From assembly GCA_910575775.1 (NCBI GenBank), contig CAJTEY010000002.1, forward strand, positions 124,001-188,000: a stretch of DNA of 64,000 bases, given 5' to 3'. The notes beneath the pieces were generated by a model. The model was not told the DNA's origin. It saw nothing but the letters and a program-made list of their open reading frames with translations, and did no database searches. This stretch comes from Lachnospiraceae bacterium (GTDB lineage Bacteria; Bacillota; Clostridia; Lachnospirales; Lachnospiraceae). The position numbers were made by a program, and so were the translations under genes. Positions 38,360 through 47,240 of the stretch are shown in pieces (the first letter of the stretch is position 1; each line of letters begins with the position of its first letter).

Positions 38360-39235
38360 TTACTTGTTGTCCTGAAAGAACTCGTATGCTTCCTCGGCTG
38401 TCGCACCCTTATGCACAACCATGTTAACTGCCTGCGCCATAACTGCGGGATTCTGGCTCTGGAAAATATTCCGGCCCATATCTACGCCTCTTGCGCCCTT
38501 GCTGATTACCTCGTAAGCCAGCTCCAGAGCTTCTTTCTCGGGAAGCTTCTTGCCGCCCGCCACCACGATCGGTACGGGACACGCCGCAACCACTTCCTCA
38601 AAGTCTTCACAGTTGTACGTCTTGATGATGTTCGCGCCAAGCTCCGCCAGAATACGGGTAGCCAGCTTAAAGAACCGTCCTGTGCGCTCCATCTGTTTTC
38701 CGACAGCCACAACGCCCATCACAGGCACACTATAGCGCATTCCCGCGTTCACCGCCTTAGACAAGTTATCCAGGCTGGAAAGCTGTCCGTCCGCGCCGAT
38801 AAACGTCTGGATTGCCATACAGTCCGCGTTCATACGAATCACATCCTCAATGTCCACCGCGAGCACTTCATGTGAAAGATCATCGTTGAGCATGGAAGAG
38901 CCGGATGTTGTACGAAGAGCGATACCCTTGCGGCAGTCAGCCGGCACACAAGTGCGGATAGCGCCTCTGGTTCCCATCAGAACATCCACATAGGGAATCA
39001 ACTGCGGAAGCAGAACATCCAGTCTCTCCAAGCCTGCCGTAGATCCCATGAAATAGCCGTGATCAAAGGCAAACATCACCGTATTTCCGCTCACGGGATC
39101 GAAGATATTGGAAAGGTGCTTTTTCATGCCCCAGTCCAGACTGCCCGCTCCCTTCACATGAAAGTCGCCCTGATTGGCAAAAGGAACGTCCACCTTATAA
39201 TCTTTCGCTATTTTTAATCCATCTACATCTGCCAT
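38360..39235 (-). CDS. lsrF: AI-2 processing thiolase LsrF
   Basis: 291 residues, with the class I aldolase-like barrel of LsrF. The Schiff-base lysine is in NIIKTYNCEDF; FAFDHGYFMGS, GTRGAIRTCV and GGKKLPEKEAL match the family. LsrF uses coenzyme A to split the phosphorylated isomer of AI-2, giving DHAP and acetyl-CoA. It is the last gene of the lsrACDBF unit, as in enterobacteria, with RBS AAGGAGG. No LsrG isomerase follows it here. Confidence 0.92.
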   Translation of the reverse strand: MADVDGLKIAKDYKVDVPFANQGDFHVKGAGSLDWGMKKHLSNIFDPVSGNTVMFAFDHGYFMGSTAGLERLDVLLPQLIPYVDVLMGTRGAIRTCVPADCRKGIALRTTSGSSMLNDDLSHEVLAVDIEDVIRMNADCMAIQTFIGADGQLSSLDNLSKAVNAGMRYSVPVMGVVAVGKQMERTGRFFKLATRILAELGANIIKTYNCEDFEEVVAACPVPIVVAGGKKLPEKEALELAYEVISKGARGVDMGRNIFQSQNPAVMAQAVNMVVHKGATAEEAYEFFQDNK

Positions 39236-39280
39236 TTTATAACACCCTCCTTAGGTCGCATCTGATTTTCACGGTATTTC

Positions 39281-40480
39281 TTAGAAGTTGTAGTCGTTTA
39301 CGTTGTCAGCAGTGAATACGGTGGTCTCAGGAAGCAGAACTACGCCGTTGTTTGTATCTGCTGTGGTGTCGCCCTCAGAGAGGCAGTCGTTTGCCAGAAT
39401 TTCGCAATCGCCGATACCGGGGATGCTCACCTTATCGCCAACCTTAACTTCATTGCCTGCTGCCATATATGCTGCAAGATAGCAGCCCATAGCGCCCTGG
39501 ATTCCGCAGTCCCAAAGACCCCACTCATACAGAACGTCTGCATCGCAGTACTCTTTGATGGACATCGGGCTTGCGAAACCTGTGATGGTGATATCGTCTT
39601 TGCCAAGACCCTTGTTCTGCGCTGCCTTTAACTGGCCGGGAAGAGCGGTAGAGTCGTTACAGATGATCAGGTCGATATCCGCATAAGCGTCCAGAATAGC
39701 CGCACCTGTGGAAACAGCCTTCTCAGCGTCCTGCTCGGAATAGTAGTTGTCTGCAACTTTTACCCAGTTAGGATACTTTTCAGCGATGATCTTCTCTCCC
39801 GCTACCTGCCAGGAGTTCTGGTCAGTTACAGTAGCCTGAGAGTAGTGCCATACATACTTCACTTCATCAGCCGCAGGATCTACACCGCGCTTTGTGAGAG
39901 CGTCCACGGACATATCAACCAGCATCTGTCCAAGCACCTCGGGCGTACCCTGGGATACCATGAGGGAACGTGCATCCGACTCAGCGTCAGAGTCCCATGT
40001 GCAGACAGCAAGGCCGGCATCCTTTGCCGCCAGAAGCGCGTCTCTTACGCCCGCTGCATCTACGGTAGAAATACAGATTGCATCCGCGCCGCTTGCCACC
40101 GCGTTATTGATAACCTGTACCTGATCGGCAGCGCTGGCTGTAGCGCTTCCCTGATAATCTACTGTGAATCCCCAATCAGCCGCATACTTCTGTGCGCCGT
40201 CATTAGCTGCCTCAAAGAAAGCATTTCCTGTAAGCTTCGGAATAAACACAACTGTCTTTCCGGCCACATCTCCGCCTGCTGCGGGTGCCTCTTCTGCCGG
40301 AGCTTCCTCTTCTGCTGCGGGTGCCTCCGCTGCCGGAGCTTCCTCTTCTGCAGCAGGAGCCTCTGCCTCCGCTGCGGGAGCCTCCTGTGCCGGAGCTTCT
40401 GCTGCACCGCCGCCACAAGCTGTCATAGTGAATACCATAGACATAGCCAACGCGAGTGACATAACCTTTTTCATTTTCAT
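39281..40480 (-). CDS. lsrB: AI-2 binding lipoprotein LsrB
   Basis: 399 residues. The lipoprotein signal ends in TMTACG (lipobox Cys22). An Ala/Glu/Pro linker of about 40 residues (about 28-68) follows, then a periplasmic-binding fold. Blocks that fit LsrB are VFIPKLTGNAFFEAAN, TWDSDAESDARSLM, VTDQNSWQVAGEK and EWGLWDCGIQGAMG. Lys in the first block and the Asp-Gln pair match ligand residues known from Salmonella LsrB. It delivers AI-2 to the ABC transporter. The long acidic linker is not in the enterobacterial protein. RBS AGGAGG. Confidence 0.9.
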   Translation of the reverse strand: MKMKKVMSLALAMSMVFTMTACGGGAAEAPAQEAPAAEAEAPAAEEEAPAAEAPAAEEEAPAEEAPAAGGDVAGKTVVFIPKLTGNAFFEAANDGAQKYAADWGFTVDYQGSATASAADQVQVINNAVASGADAICISTVDAAGVRDALLAAKDAGLAVCTWDSDAESDARSLMVSQGTPEVLGQMLVDMSVDALTKRGVDPAADEVKYVWHYSQATVTDQNSWQVAGEKIIAEKYPNWVKVADNYYSEQDAEKAVSTGAAILDAYADIDLIICNDSTALPGQLKAAQNKGLGKDDITITGFASPMSIKEYCDADVLYEWGLWDCGIQGAMGCYLAAYMAAGNEVKVGDKVSIPGIGDCEILANDCLSEGDTTADTNNGVVLLPETTVFTADNVNDYNF

Positions 40481-40564
40481 ATCTTTTTCCTCCTTTTTAT
40501 TCTATCCAAAAGCGGATTACACTTTGTAATGCGCCCTGAATAACCATTTCATTCTGTCCTGCTT

Positions 40565-41566
40565 CTAAGCTTTTCCAAATTTCTTCAAAAATACCGCCGT
40601 CTTCGGTGAAGAAGCGATCGCGCGTCCCACAACCACCACGATCAGCAGAAGACCCACAGGCACATCCAGATACTGCGTGTTTACCTTAAAGCACAGCGGC
40701 AGGCCAAACCTCAGGATACCGATTACCAGGGATGCCAGGGCGGTGCCGATCGCACTTCCCTTTCCGCCCGTACTGAGCGTTCCTCCCAGCACTACCGTGG
40801 TAATAATGTTGAGCGTCAGGTTGGATCCCAGGTCGCTCTTGGATGTTCCCAGATAAGAGGTGAGCATAATACCCGCCAGGGCCGCGCTGACCGCAGACAA
40901 AATGTATGTGCTCATAATGATCAGTCTCGTGTTGATGCCCGAATACTCCGCCGCTTTCTGGTTAATGCCCACCAGAAAAACGCTGCGGCCATACTTGGAC
41001 TTGTGCAAAAGCAGATAAGCGATCAGCGTCAGCACGGCAAAGAGAATCAACTGGCTGGGCACCACCCCGAACAGCTTAAACTTGGAAATGATTTTAAAGT
41101 CATCCGGGAATCCGCTGATTCCTTTATATGCCTCTGTCGCCGAAAGGTTGGAGACAAGAAGCGCAAACCCCGCATATAGGAAACTGCCTCCCAGAGTAAT
41201 TACCATTGCCTGCACTTTACAGTAGGCGATAAAGAAGCCGGAAAGCGCACCGCACAATGCCGCTGCCCCCACAGCCAGAAGCGCTGCCACCCAGATATTC
41301 ATGCCGCCGTCCTGCCACGCCACACCGATGATGATGGAGGTAAGTCCCACAATCGAAGCCGCCTGAATATCAATGCCGCCCGTGATCATAACGAAAGTCA
41401 CAAACAGGGAAATGATACAGATGGCTATAAAGTCGTTGACGCTGGCAAGCAGAACTCTCGGCATCAGGAACTTGGGATTCTTCATACCGAAAACAACAAA
41501 CTCCAGAATCAGTACGCAGAGAAGAAACATATCCCAGTTAAAAAGGGCTTTTACATTCTTTTTCAT
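40565..41566 (-). CDS. lsrD: AI-2 ABC permease LsrD
   Basis: 333 residues, eight to ten membrane helices, of the ribose-type permease family (ITGGIDIQAASIVGLT, VVLGGTLSTGGKGSAIGT). It overlaps the preceding permease gene by 4 bp. It was named by position, as the second of two permeases in the lsrACDB order; the two could be swapped in a strict assignment. Confidence 0.88.
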   Translation of the reverse strand: MKKNVKALFNWDMFLLCVLILEFVVFGMKNPKFLMPRVLLASVNDFIAICIISLFVTFVMITGGIDIQAASIVGLTSIIIGVAWQDGGMNIWVAALLAVGAAALCGALSGFFIAYCKVQAMVITLGGSFLYAGFALLVSNLSATEAYKGISGFPDDFKIISKFKLFGVVPSQLILFAVLTLIAYLLLHKSKYGRSVFLVGINQKAAEYSGINTRLIIMSTYILSAVSAALAGIMLTSYLGTSKSDLGSNLTLNIITTVVLGGTLSTGGKGSAIGTALASLVIGILRFGLPLCFKVNTQYLDVPVGLLLIVVVVGRAIASSPKTAVFLKKFGKA

Positions 41567-42579
41567 GCCTGTTCCCCTCCCTTCTGCGCAGCGCTGGCCG
41601 CCCTGTTCGTCAGACGTTCCCGCCTGATCCTCTCCGCCGAATGTCTCTGTAAAAGGGCATCCAGCACCACAATCGTAATCAGCATAAGACCCGTGATTGT
41701 GTTATCGTAGTCGGAAGAAAATCCCATAAATACCAGAATACGGCTCACACTGGACATAATGACCGCACCGATGCAGGCGCCGATCACGCTGCCAAGACCG
41801 CCCGTCAGGCTGATGCCGCCGATGACGCAGGCCGCTACCGCCTTCATCTCATATCCGTTACCTGCGATGACGGTGATGAAACCGATACGGGAAGCGTAGA
41901 TGATACCCGCTATGGATGCAAACACACCGCAGAACACATACGCAAGCACTTTGGTTCTCGTAGCGGGAATGCCGACCAGGGTTGCACCGCCCTCGTTGTC
42001 ACCAACCGCTATGAAGTATTTTCCCTTTTTCGTTCTTGTAAGAAGAATATGTATTACAACAACGGCTAAAATTACCACGGCATAGTACACCGTCAGATTG
42101 CTCACAAGGGGCTTGGAGGAAAACGCCGTAAACTGCGGCGGCAGATTTTCCACCCAGGCGCCGCCGGTGTACAAAAAGATCATGCCCCTGAGGATACCGT
42201 TTGTACCAAGCGTAAAAATCAGGGAAGGAATCTTCAAAACCGCAACACCCCAGCCATTAAACAGGCCGACCAGCACACCGATCAGAAGGCCCGTCAGAAA
42301 TGATATGACAAAGCTGTGCCCGTCCCTGAGCATCGACCCGACCACCGCCGCCGAAAATCCCAGATTAGAACCGATAGATACATCGATCTCCCCGATAAAT
42401 ATGGCGAAGGCCATCCCTACTGCCAGAAGCGTAAACACCACACTGTCATTAAAGCAGGCCATGATACTGGACGGCGCCAGAAAGTCTTTGTTGATGCAGC
42501 CGACTATCGCAAACAGAACTACCAGAAATAACAGGCTGCTTGCCTCACGCGCTTTCGTGAGCTTCTTTATGGTTGTCAT
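41563..42579 (-). CDS. lsrC: AI-2 ABC permease LsrC
   Basis: 338 residues, about nine helices, with FIGEIDVSIGSNLGFS and CVIGGISLTGGLGSVIGACI typical of the ribose/AI-2 permease family. It overlaps lsrA by 4 bp (ATGA), so the two are coupled. It is named as the first permease after the ATPase. Confidence 0.88.
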   Translation of the reverse strand: MTTIKKLTKAREASSLLFLVVLFAIVGCINKDFLAPSSIMACFNDSVVFTLLAVGMAFAIFIGEIDVSIGSNLGFSAAVVGSMLRDGHSFVISFLTGLLIGVLVGLFNGWGVAVLKIPSLIFTLGTNGILRGMIFLYTGGAWVENLPPQFTAFSSKPLVSNLTVYYAVVILAVVVIHILLTRTKKGKYFIAVGDNEGGATLVGIPATRTKVLAYVFCGVFASIAGIIYASRIGFITVIAGNGYEMKAVAACVIGGISLTGGLGSVIGACIGAVIMSSVSRILVFMGFSSDYDNTITGLMLITIVVLDALLQRHSAERIRRERLTNRAASAAQKGGEQA

Positions 42580-44099
42580 GCAATCACCTCTTTCTCTTGC
42601 TTTACATCAAAAGCGGCCGCCATCAGATTGTCCTGATTAATCTCCTCCTTGGAAAGCTCCGCATTGATGCGTCCCTGGAACACGGAAACAGCCCTGTCGG
42701 ACAATTCCACAATCTCTTCCATATCGGAAGAAATCAGAAGCACGGACACACCCTGTTTTCTAAGTTGATGAATGATCGCATACACATCGCCTCTGGCCCC
42801 GGCATCGATGCCTCTCGTCGGCTCATCCAGAATAACGACCTTGGGACCGGTAGAAAGGCTCCTGCCGATCACGATCTTCTGCTGGTTTCCGCCCGACAGA
42901 CTTCCAGTCATCTGTGACTGCCCCGTAACCTTAATCCGAAAATCATCTATATATTTTTGCGTGACCTCACGCTCCTTCTTTCTGTTTAACAAAAACCTGC
43001 CCATAGATTTATCCGGCAGGAACGCGGATGTCGTATTTACCGCCACATCAGCGATTTTAAACAGTCCATGCAGGTGTCTGTCCTCGGGTACATAGTTAAG
43101 ACCCGCCTCTATTACCCTTTTCGTGGAAAGGCCGGTGATGTCTTTCCCATCCAGAATTACCCTGCCGCCAAGCGCCTTGTCCCGGCCGAAAATCGTTGTG
43201 GCAAGCTCCGTCCTTCCCGCGCCTACCACACCTGCAACGCCGAGAATTTCTCCTGGATAGAGTTTCAAGGAGATATCGTTAAATCCATAGCCGCTAAAAT
43301 GCTGCAGCTCCAACACGGGCGGCTTACTGTAATCAATCACATGAGCGACGCTCTCCGCCTGGCCGCCCTCCTCTGCCTTTTCCTCCCTGTTAGGAGGCAG
43401 AAGTCCCTTTACCAGAGCTTCTTTCGTAAATTCACCGACCTGGCCGCTCAGCGTAATCACGCCGTCTCGCATGATCGCCACGCTTGTGGAAATCTCAAAA
43501 ACTTCCGTCAGGCGATGAGTAATATAGATAATCCCGATCCCTTTCGAGCGCAGATCGTTTACGCATTGAAAAAGGCTTTTTACCTCATCGAAAGTCAATG
43601 CACTGGTGGGCTCATCCAGAATCAGGATCTCTGCATTTCTAAGAAGGCCCCTCAAAATTTCCACAAGCTGCTGTTCCGCAATGGAAAGGCTGCCCGCTTT
43701 TCTGTTCAGGTCAAGATCCCAACCCACCTCGGAAATCTGCTCCACCAGTCTCCTGTGCAGTTCAGCCTGCTTTTCGTCAAACCCCATGACAATGTTCTCT
43801 TCCACCGTCATATTCGGAAAGAGCATCGGTTCCTGCGGCACCATATAAATACCGTGCGCCAGTGCAACAGACGGTCTGTTCAGGTTCACTTCCTGCTCCT
43901 TAATATGTATCTGACCGGCATCGGGCTGATAAATGCCCATGATAATTTTCATCAGCGTACTTTTACCGGCTCCGTTTCCGCCGATCAGAGAGAGAACTTC
44001 GCCGGCGCTCAGTTCCAAATTAATCCCCTTCAAAACACGGTTCAGGCCGAATGCCTTCTCTATGTTTCGAACAGACAACAAAGTTTGTGTTTTCTGCAT
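42576..44099 (-). CDS. lsrA: AI-2 ABC ATPase LsrA
   Basis: 507 residues from the ATG at 44099 (GGGGGAAG upstream). Two fused ATPase domains: Walker A GGNGAGKST near residue 38 with LILDEPT, and a second domain with GAGRTELATTIF, LSGGNQQKIVIGRSL and VILDEPTRGID. The second Walker A is degenerate, as is normal for ribose-type transporters. It powers AI-2 uptake with LsrC/LsrD. It is divergent from lsrR, with both promoters in the 215-bp gap. Confidence 0.92.
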   Translation of the reverse strand: MQKTQTLLSVRNIEKAFGLNRVLKGINLELSAGEVLSLIGGNGAGKSTLMKIIMGIYQPDAGQIHIKEQEVNLNRPSVALAHGIYMVPQEPMLFPNMTVEENIVMGFDEKQAELHRRLVEQISEVGWDLDLNRKAGSLSIAEQQLVEILRGLLRNAEILILDEPTSALTFDEVKSLFQCVNDLRSKGIGIIYITHRLTEVFEISTSVAIMRDGVITLSGQVGEFTKEALVKGLLPPNREEKAEEGGQAESVAHVIDYSKPPVLELQHFSGYGFNDISLKLYPGEILGVAGVVGAGRTELATTIFGRDKALGGRVILDGKDITGLSTKRVIEAGLNYVPEDRHLHGLFKIADVAVNTTSAFLPDKSMGRFLLNRKKEREVTQKYIDDFRIKVTGQSQMTGSLSGGNQQKIVIGRSLSTGPKVVILDEPTRGIDAGARGDVYAIIHQLRKQGVSVLLISSDMEEIVELSDRAVSVFQGRINAELSKEEINQDNLMAAAFDVKQEKEVIA

Positions 44100-44111
44100 A
44101 GTGCTTCCCCC

Positions 44112-44127
44112 AATGTAAAGCGACATT
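44112..44127. promoter_or_regulatory. Inverted repeat AATGT-AAAGCG-ACATT in the lsrA leader
   Basis: Five-base perfect arms, just upstream of the lsrA ribosome binding site. Could be a regulator site or a small hairpin. Confidence 0.35.
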
Positions 44128-44134
44128 TGTGTTG

Positions 44135-44154
44135 ACAGAAAAATTTTGTTCTGT
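44135..44154. promoter_or_regulatory. Inverted repeat ACAGAA/TTCTGT at the lsrA start region
   Basis: Six-base perfect arms, eight-base centre, beginning at the predicted lsrA transcription start. It is the best LsrR operator candidate by position; not shown by homology. Confidence 0.45.
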
Positions 44155-44160
44155 AAAAAC

Positions 44161-44189
44161 ATCATAAGTGAGATAACTCTATTTGTCAA
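44161..44189 (-). promoter_or_regulatory. lsrA promoter
   Basis: Minus-strand TTGACA (44184-44189), 17-bp spacer, TATGAT (44161-44166). Close to consensus. Confidence 0.85.
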
Positions 44190-44226
44190 TACCTAAAACA
44201 TTCCCTGCATTTTATGTCATTTCACA

Positions 44227-44255
44227 TTGACTTTTGCCATCTCCATTGATATACT
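44227..44255 (+). promoter_or_regulatory. lsrR promoter
   Basis: Plus-strand TTGACT (44227-44232), 17-bp spacer, TATACT (44250-44255). Back-to-back with the lsrA promoter, 37 bp between their -35 boxes. Confidence 0.8.
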
Positions 44256-44314
44256 GTTTTCAAGATACATTTGATTGGCGCTTAAACTTTTGTGCTGATA
44301 AAGGGGGATTCTAC

Positions 44315-45241
44315 ATGTTTGACGTGGCAACCGATTATGAAAAGAACCTCATGGTAAAAATTGCATGGTATTATTATGTGGAAAACATGACGCAGCAGGC
44401 CATTGCTGACCAGCTCAACATCACCCGCATGCGGGTGATCAAACTTCTGGAAAAGGCGAGGCAGACCGGCATTGTACAGTTTCGTATTTCCTCCTCCCTG
44501 GACACGAGACGGGATCTGGAGACAAGGCTGATGGAAAAATATCATCTGCGTGACTGTTATACGGTGCCCACCAATCCCAGCGCGGCCGGTACGAACGATA
44601 CCATTGCCAGAGCGGCTTCCATGTATATTGCCAATCATGTGCGTGAGAACTCCTACATAAACTTCGGTTACGGCGACACAACTTCCAAGACCATCGAAGA
44701 TCTTGCCAGGAATCTGGAGACTGATGTCTCCTTCGTATCCCTGACCGGCGGTGTTGGGTATTATCTGCCCAAATCGGACTCCAATATTTTTAACGCAAAA
44801 CTGTATCTGATTCCCTCTCCGATCATCATGTCCTCGGCGGAGATGGCGGACGCCATCAAACAGGAAAGCTCTGTCCAGGAAGTCACCAGCATGATCCGGC
44901 TGGCAAGTATGACCGTGGTGGGCATCGGCGGTATGGATGATTCCGCAACGATTGTGAAATCTTCCATCTTAAGCCCCAGTGATTTTCGTCTGCTCGGCAT
45001 GAAAGGCGCCGTCGGGGACGTGATCTGTCATTTCATAGACAAAGACGGAAAGCTGGTGGATACCGAGGTGGATTCACGCCTTGTCAGCGTCCCCCTAAGC
45101 ACGCTGAAAGAACTCGAAAATGTGATCGGCGTGGCCGCAGGAAAACACAAGGTGCCAGCTATCCACGCAGCTTTGACGGGTGGTTATCTGGATATCCTGA
45201 TTACGGATGAAGAAACTGCCGGGCAGCTTTGCCGGCTTTAA
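44315..45241 (+). CDS. lsrR: SorC/DeoR-type regulator LsrR
   Basis: 308 residues from the ATG at 44315 (AAGGGGG upstream); the frame extends to 44234 without a site and into the promoter. It has a helix-turn-helix (MTQQAIADQLNITRMRVIKLL, residues about 24-44). The sugar-phosphate-binding SorC domain (about 60-308) shows NFGYGDTTSKTIEDLA and VVGIGGMDDSATI. In enterobacteria LsrR represses both lsr units until phospho-AI-2 binds. The divergent promoters here fit the same circuit. Confidence 0.9.
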   Translation: MFDVATDYEKNLMVKIAWYYYVENMTQQAIADQLNITRMRVIKLLEKARQTGIVQFRISSSLDTRRDLETRLMEKYHLRDCYTVPTNPSAAGTNDTIARAASMYIANHVRENSYINFGYGDTTSKTIEDLARNLETDVSFVSLTGGVGYYLPKSDSNIFNAKLYLIPSPIIMSSAEMADAIKQESSVQEVTSMIRLASMTVVGIGGMDDSATIVKSSILSPSDFRLLGMKGAVGDVICHFIDKDGKLVDTEVDSRLVSVPLSTLKELENVIGVAAGKHKVPAIHAALTGGYLDILITDEETAGQLCRL

Positions 45242-45277
45242 ACATATCATTTACACTAAAAACGAGGAGGTATTCGA

Positions 45278-46840
45278 ATGGGAAAGTATTTAATGGCTCT
45301 TGATGCAGGTACCGGAAGTGTCCGGGCCGTACTGTTCGATCTGGAAGGAAATCAGCTGGGTGTATCCCAGCAGGAATGGGAACACAGAGAAGATCCCCGT
45401 TTTCCCGGCTCCATGAATTTTGACTGGACGCACAACTGGGATCTGACCTGCGGCTGTATCAGGGATGTCCTGAAGGAAACAGGCATCGCTCCTTCAGAGA
45501 TCGCGGCAATCTCCACTACCTGCATGCGTGAGGGAATCGTACTTTATGACAAAGACTACAACGAGATCTGGGCCTGCGCCAATGTGGACGCACGCTCCGA
45601 TGACGAAGTAGTGGAACTGATCAGGAAATCTCCCGAACTGGAACGGGAAATCTACAAAATTTCCGGCCAGACTTATGCTCTGGGCGCACTGCCCCGCATT
45701 CTCTGGGTAAAGAACAAAATGCCGGAGATTTATGATAAGACCGCCTTTGTCGGCATGTTCAATGACTGGCTGATCTTAAAGCTGACCGGCGTCATGTCCA
45801 TAGAGCCGAGCAACGGCTCCACCACAGGTATTTTCGATCTCTCTACGAGAGACTGGGATCGTTCCATCATGGAAAAATGCGGCTTAAAGTCCGATATTTT
45901 CCCGAAAGTCTACGAGAGCGGCACCATTGTTGCACATGTGACAAAGGAAGCTGCCGAAATTACCGGCCTTGCGGAAGGCATTCCCGTGGTAGCCGGCGGC
46001 GGAGATGCGCAGCTTGGCTGTATCGGCGTCGGGCTGGTTTCCTCTTCCCAGGGCGCTGTCTTCGGCGGTAGTTTCTGGCAGTTTGAATACAATGCAGCCG
46101 TTCCCAAAACAGACGATGACTGCAGAGTCCGCGTGAACTGCCACGCCCTTCCCGATCTGTGGCAGTATGAAGCCCTTGCTTTCTATCCGGGTCTTGTTAT
46201 GAGATGGTACCGTGACGCTTTCTGTCAGCCCGAAAAGCAGCTTGCCCGGGAAACCGGCCGTGACACCTACGATCTGATGAACGAGGAGGCCGCAAAAATT
46301 CCGGCCGGCTGTTATGGGATGTACTGCACCTTCTCCGATGTGATGAACTATATCTGCTGGAAACATGCCGCGCCTACTTTTACGAATTTTGCACTGGATC
46401 CCGACAAGTTCAACCGTTATACTTTCTACCGTGCCATCATGGAAAATTCCGCTATGGCCACGAAAGGAAATATAGAACTCGTTGCATCCGTTACCGGCGA
46501 ATTCCCCAAAGAGATTATCTTTGCCTCCGGCGCTTCCAAGAGCCCGCTCTGGTGTCAGATCGTATCTGACGTACTGAACATTCCCGTCCATGTGCCCCAG
46601 GTAAAGGAAGCCACCGCTCTCGGCGCCGCCATTCTGGCCGGAAAAGGCGTGGGAATCTACACGGATATCGAGGAGACCATGAAAAAGGTTGTCAAAATCG
46701 AAAAGACCTACTACCCGAACGCAGAGAACGCAAAGGTGTATCAGGATCTCTACGATAAATGGCGTAAAGTATATGCCGCCCAGCTTGCGCTTGCAAACGA
46801 GGGGCTTACCAAAAACATGTGGGCTGCACCGGGCGTTTAA
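45278..46840 (+). CDS. lsrK: AI-2 kinase LsrK (FGGY family)
   Basis: 520 residues, close to the enterobacterial length. FGGY-kinase features: MALDAGTGSVRAVLFDLEG at the N-terminus, CMREGIVLYD, GIPVVAGGGDAQLGCIG in the middle, and IFASGASKSPLWCQIVSDV near the end. It phosphorylates imported AI-2, trapping it and producing the LsrR inducer. GAGGAGG upstream. A 467-residue frame on the other strand is a shadow of this gene. Confidence 0.92.
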   Translation: MGKYLMALDAGTGSVRAVLFDLEGNQLGVSQQEWEHREDPRFPGSMNFDWTHNWDLTCGCIRDVLKETGIAPSEIAAISTTCMREGIVLYDKDYNEIWACANVDARSDDEVVELIRKSPELEREIYKISGQTYALGALPRILWVKNKMPEIYDKTAFVGMFNDWLILKLTGVMSIEPSNGSTTGIFDLSTRDWDRSIMEKCGLKSDIFPKVYESGTIVAHVTKEAAEITGLAEGIPVVAGGGDAQLGCIGVGLVSSSQGAVFGGSFWQFEYNAAVPKTDDDCRVRVNCHALPDLWQYEALAFYPGLVMRWYRDAFCQPEKQLARETGRDTYDLMNEEAAKIPAGCYGMYCTFSDVMNYICWKHAAPTFTNFALDPDKFNRYTFYRAIMENSAMATKGNIELVASVTGEFPKEIIFASGASKSPLWCQIVSDVLNIPVHVPQVKEATALGAAILAGKGVGIYTDIEETMKKVVKIEKTYYPNAENAKVYQDLYDKWRKVYAAQLALANEGLTKNMWAAPGV

Positions 46841-46897
46841 GTCATCTGCCCACGCGGCTTTGCAGCAAGCCACAATAACATAAGGAGGATATGAAAA

Positions 46898-47236
46898 ATG
46901 TTCATTATTGACGAAAACGAAAAAGAGTATCGCTTCGGAGACAGCGGTCCTAAATATCTGATGAAAGGGCCGAGATCCAATTTTGCGTTGGTACAGTTTC
47001 AGGCGGGACAGGATTTTAAAGCGCACTATCACAACATCATGGAAGAAAACTTCTTCATCCTGGAAGGAGAAGTGGACATTGAGGTGGACGGCGTCTGCCA
47101 CACTCTCAAGGCCGGACAGCTGATCCACATAGAGCCCAAGGAGGTGCATTATGTCATTAACCGCTCCAACGGCCCCGTAAAAATGGTTTCCACGCTCGCG
47201 CCTTATCAGGAAGTGGATAAAGTGGAGGTAAATTAG
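46898..47236 (+). CDS. Single-domain cupin of the AI-2 locus
   Basis: 112 residues. Cupin motif 1 is present (KAHYHNIMEENFFILEGEV), with His-x-His replaced by HYHN then Glu, and motif 2 (PKEVHYVIN) keeps a histidine. Such proteins are often metal-dependent isomerases, epimerases or binding proteins. It follows lsrK by 57 bp, with AGGAGG. In enterobacteria phospho-AI-2 is isomerised by LsrG before LsrF; since no LsrG is seen here, the cupin is a candidate replacement. That role is inferred from context only. Confidence 0.85.
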   Translation: MFIIDENEKEYRFGDSGPKYLMKGPRSNFALVQFQAGQDFKAHYHNIMEENFFILEGEVDIEVDGVCHTLKAGQLIHIEPKEVHYVINRSNGPVKMVSTLAPYQEVDKVEVN

Positions 47237-47240
47237 GCTT

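Noticed and set aside
43068..44135. 355-residue open frame on the plus strand
   Set aside because: Antisense to lsrA; no domain and no ribosome binding site.
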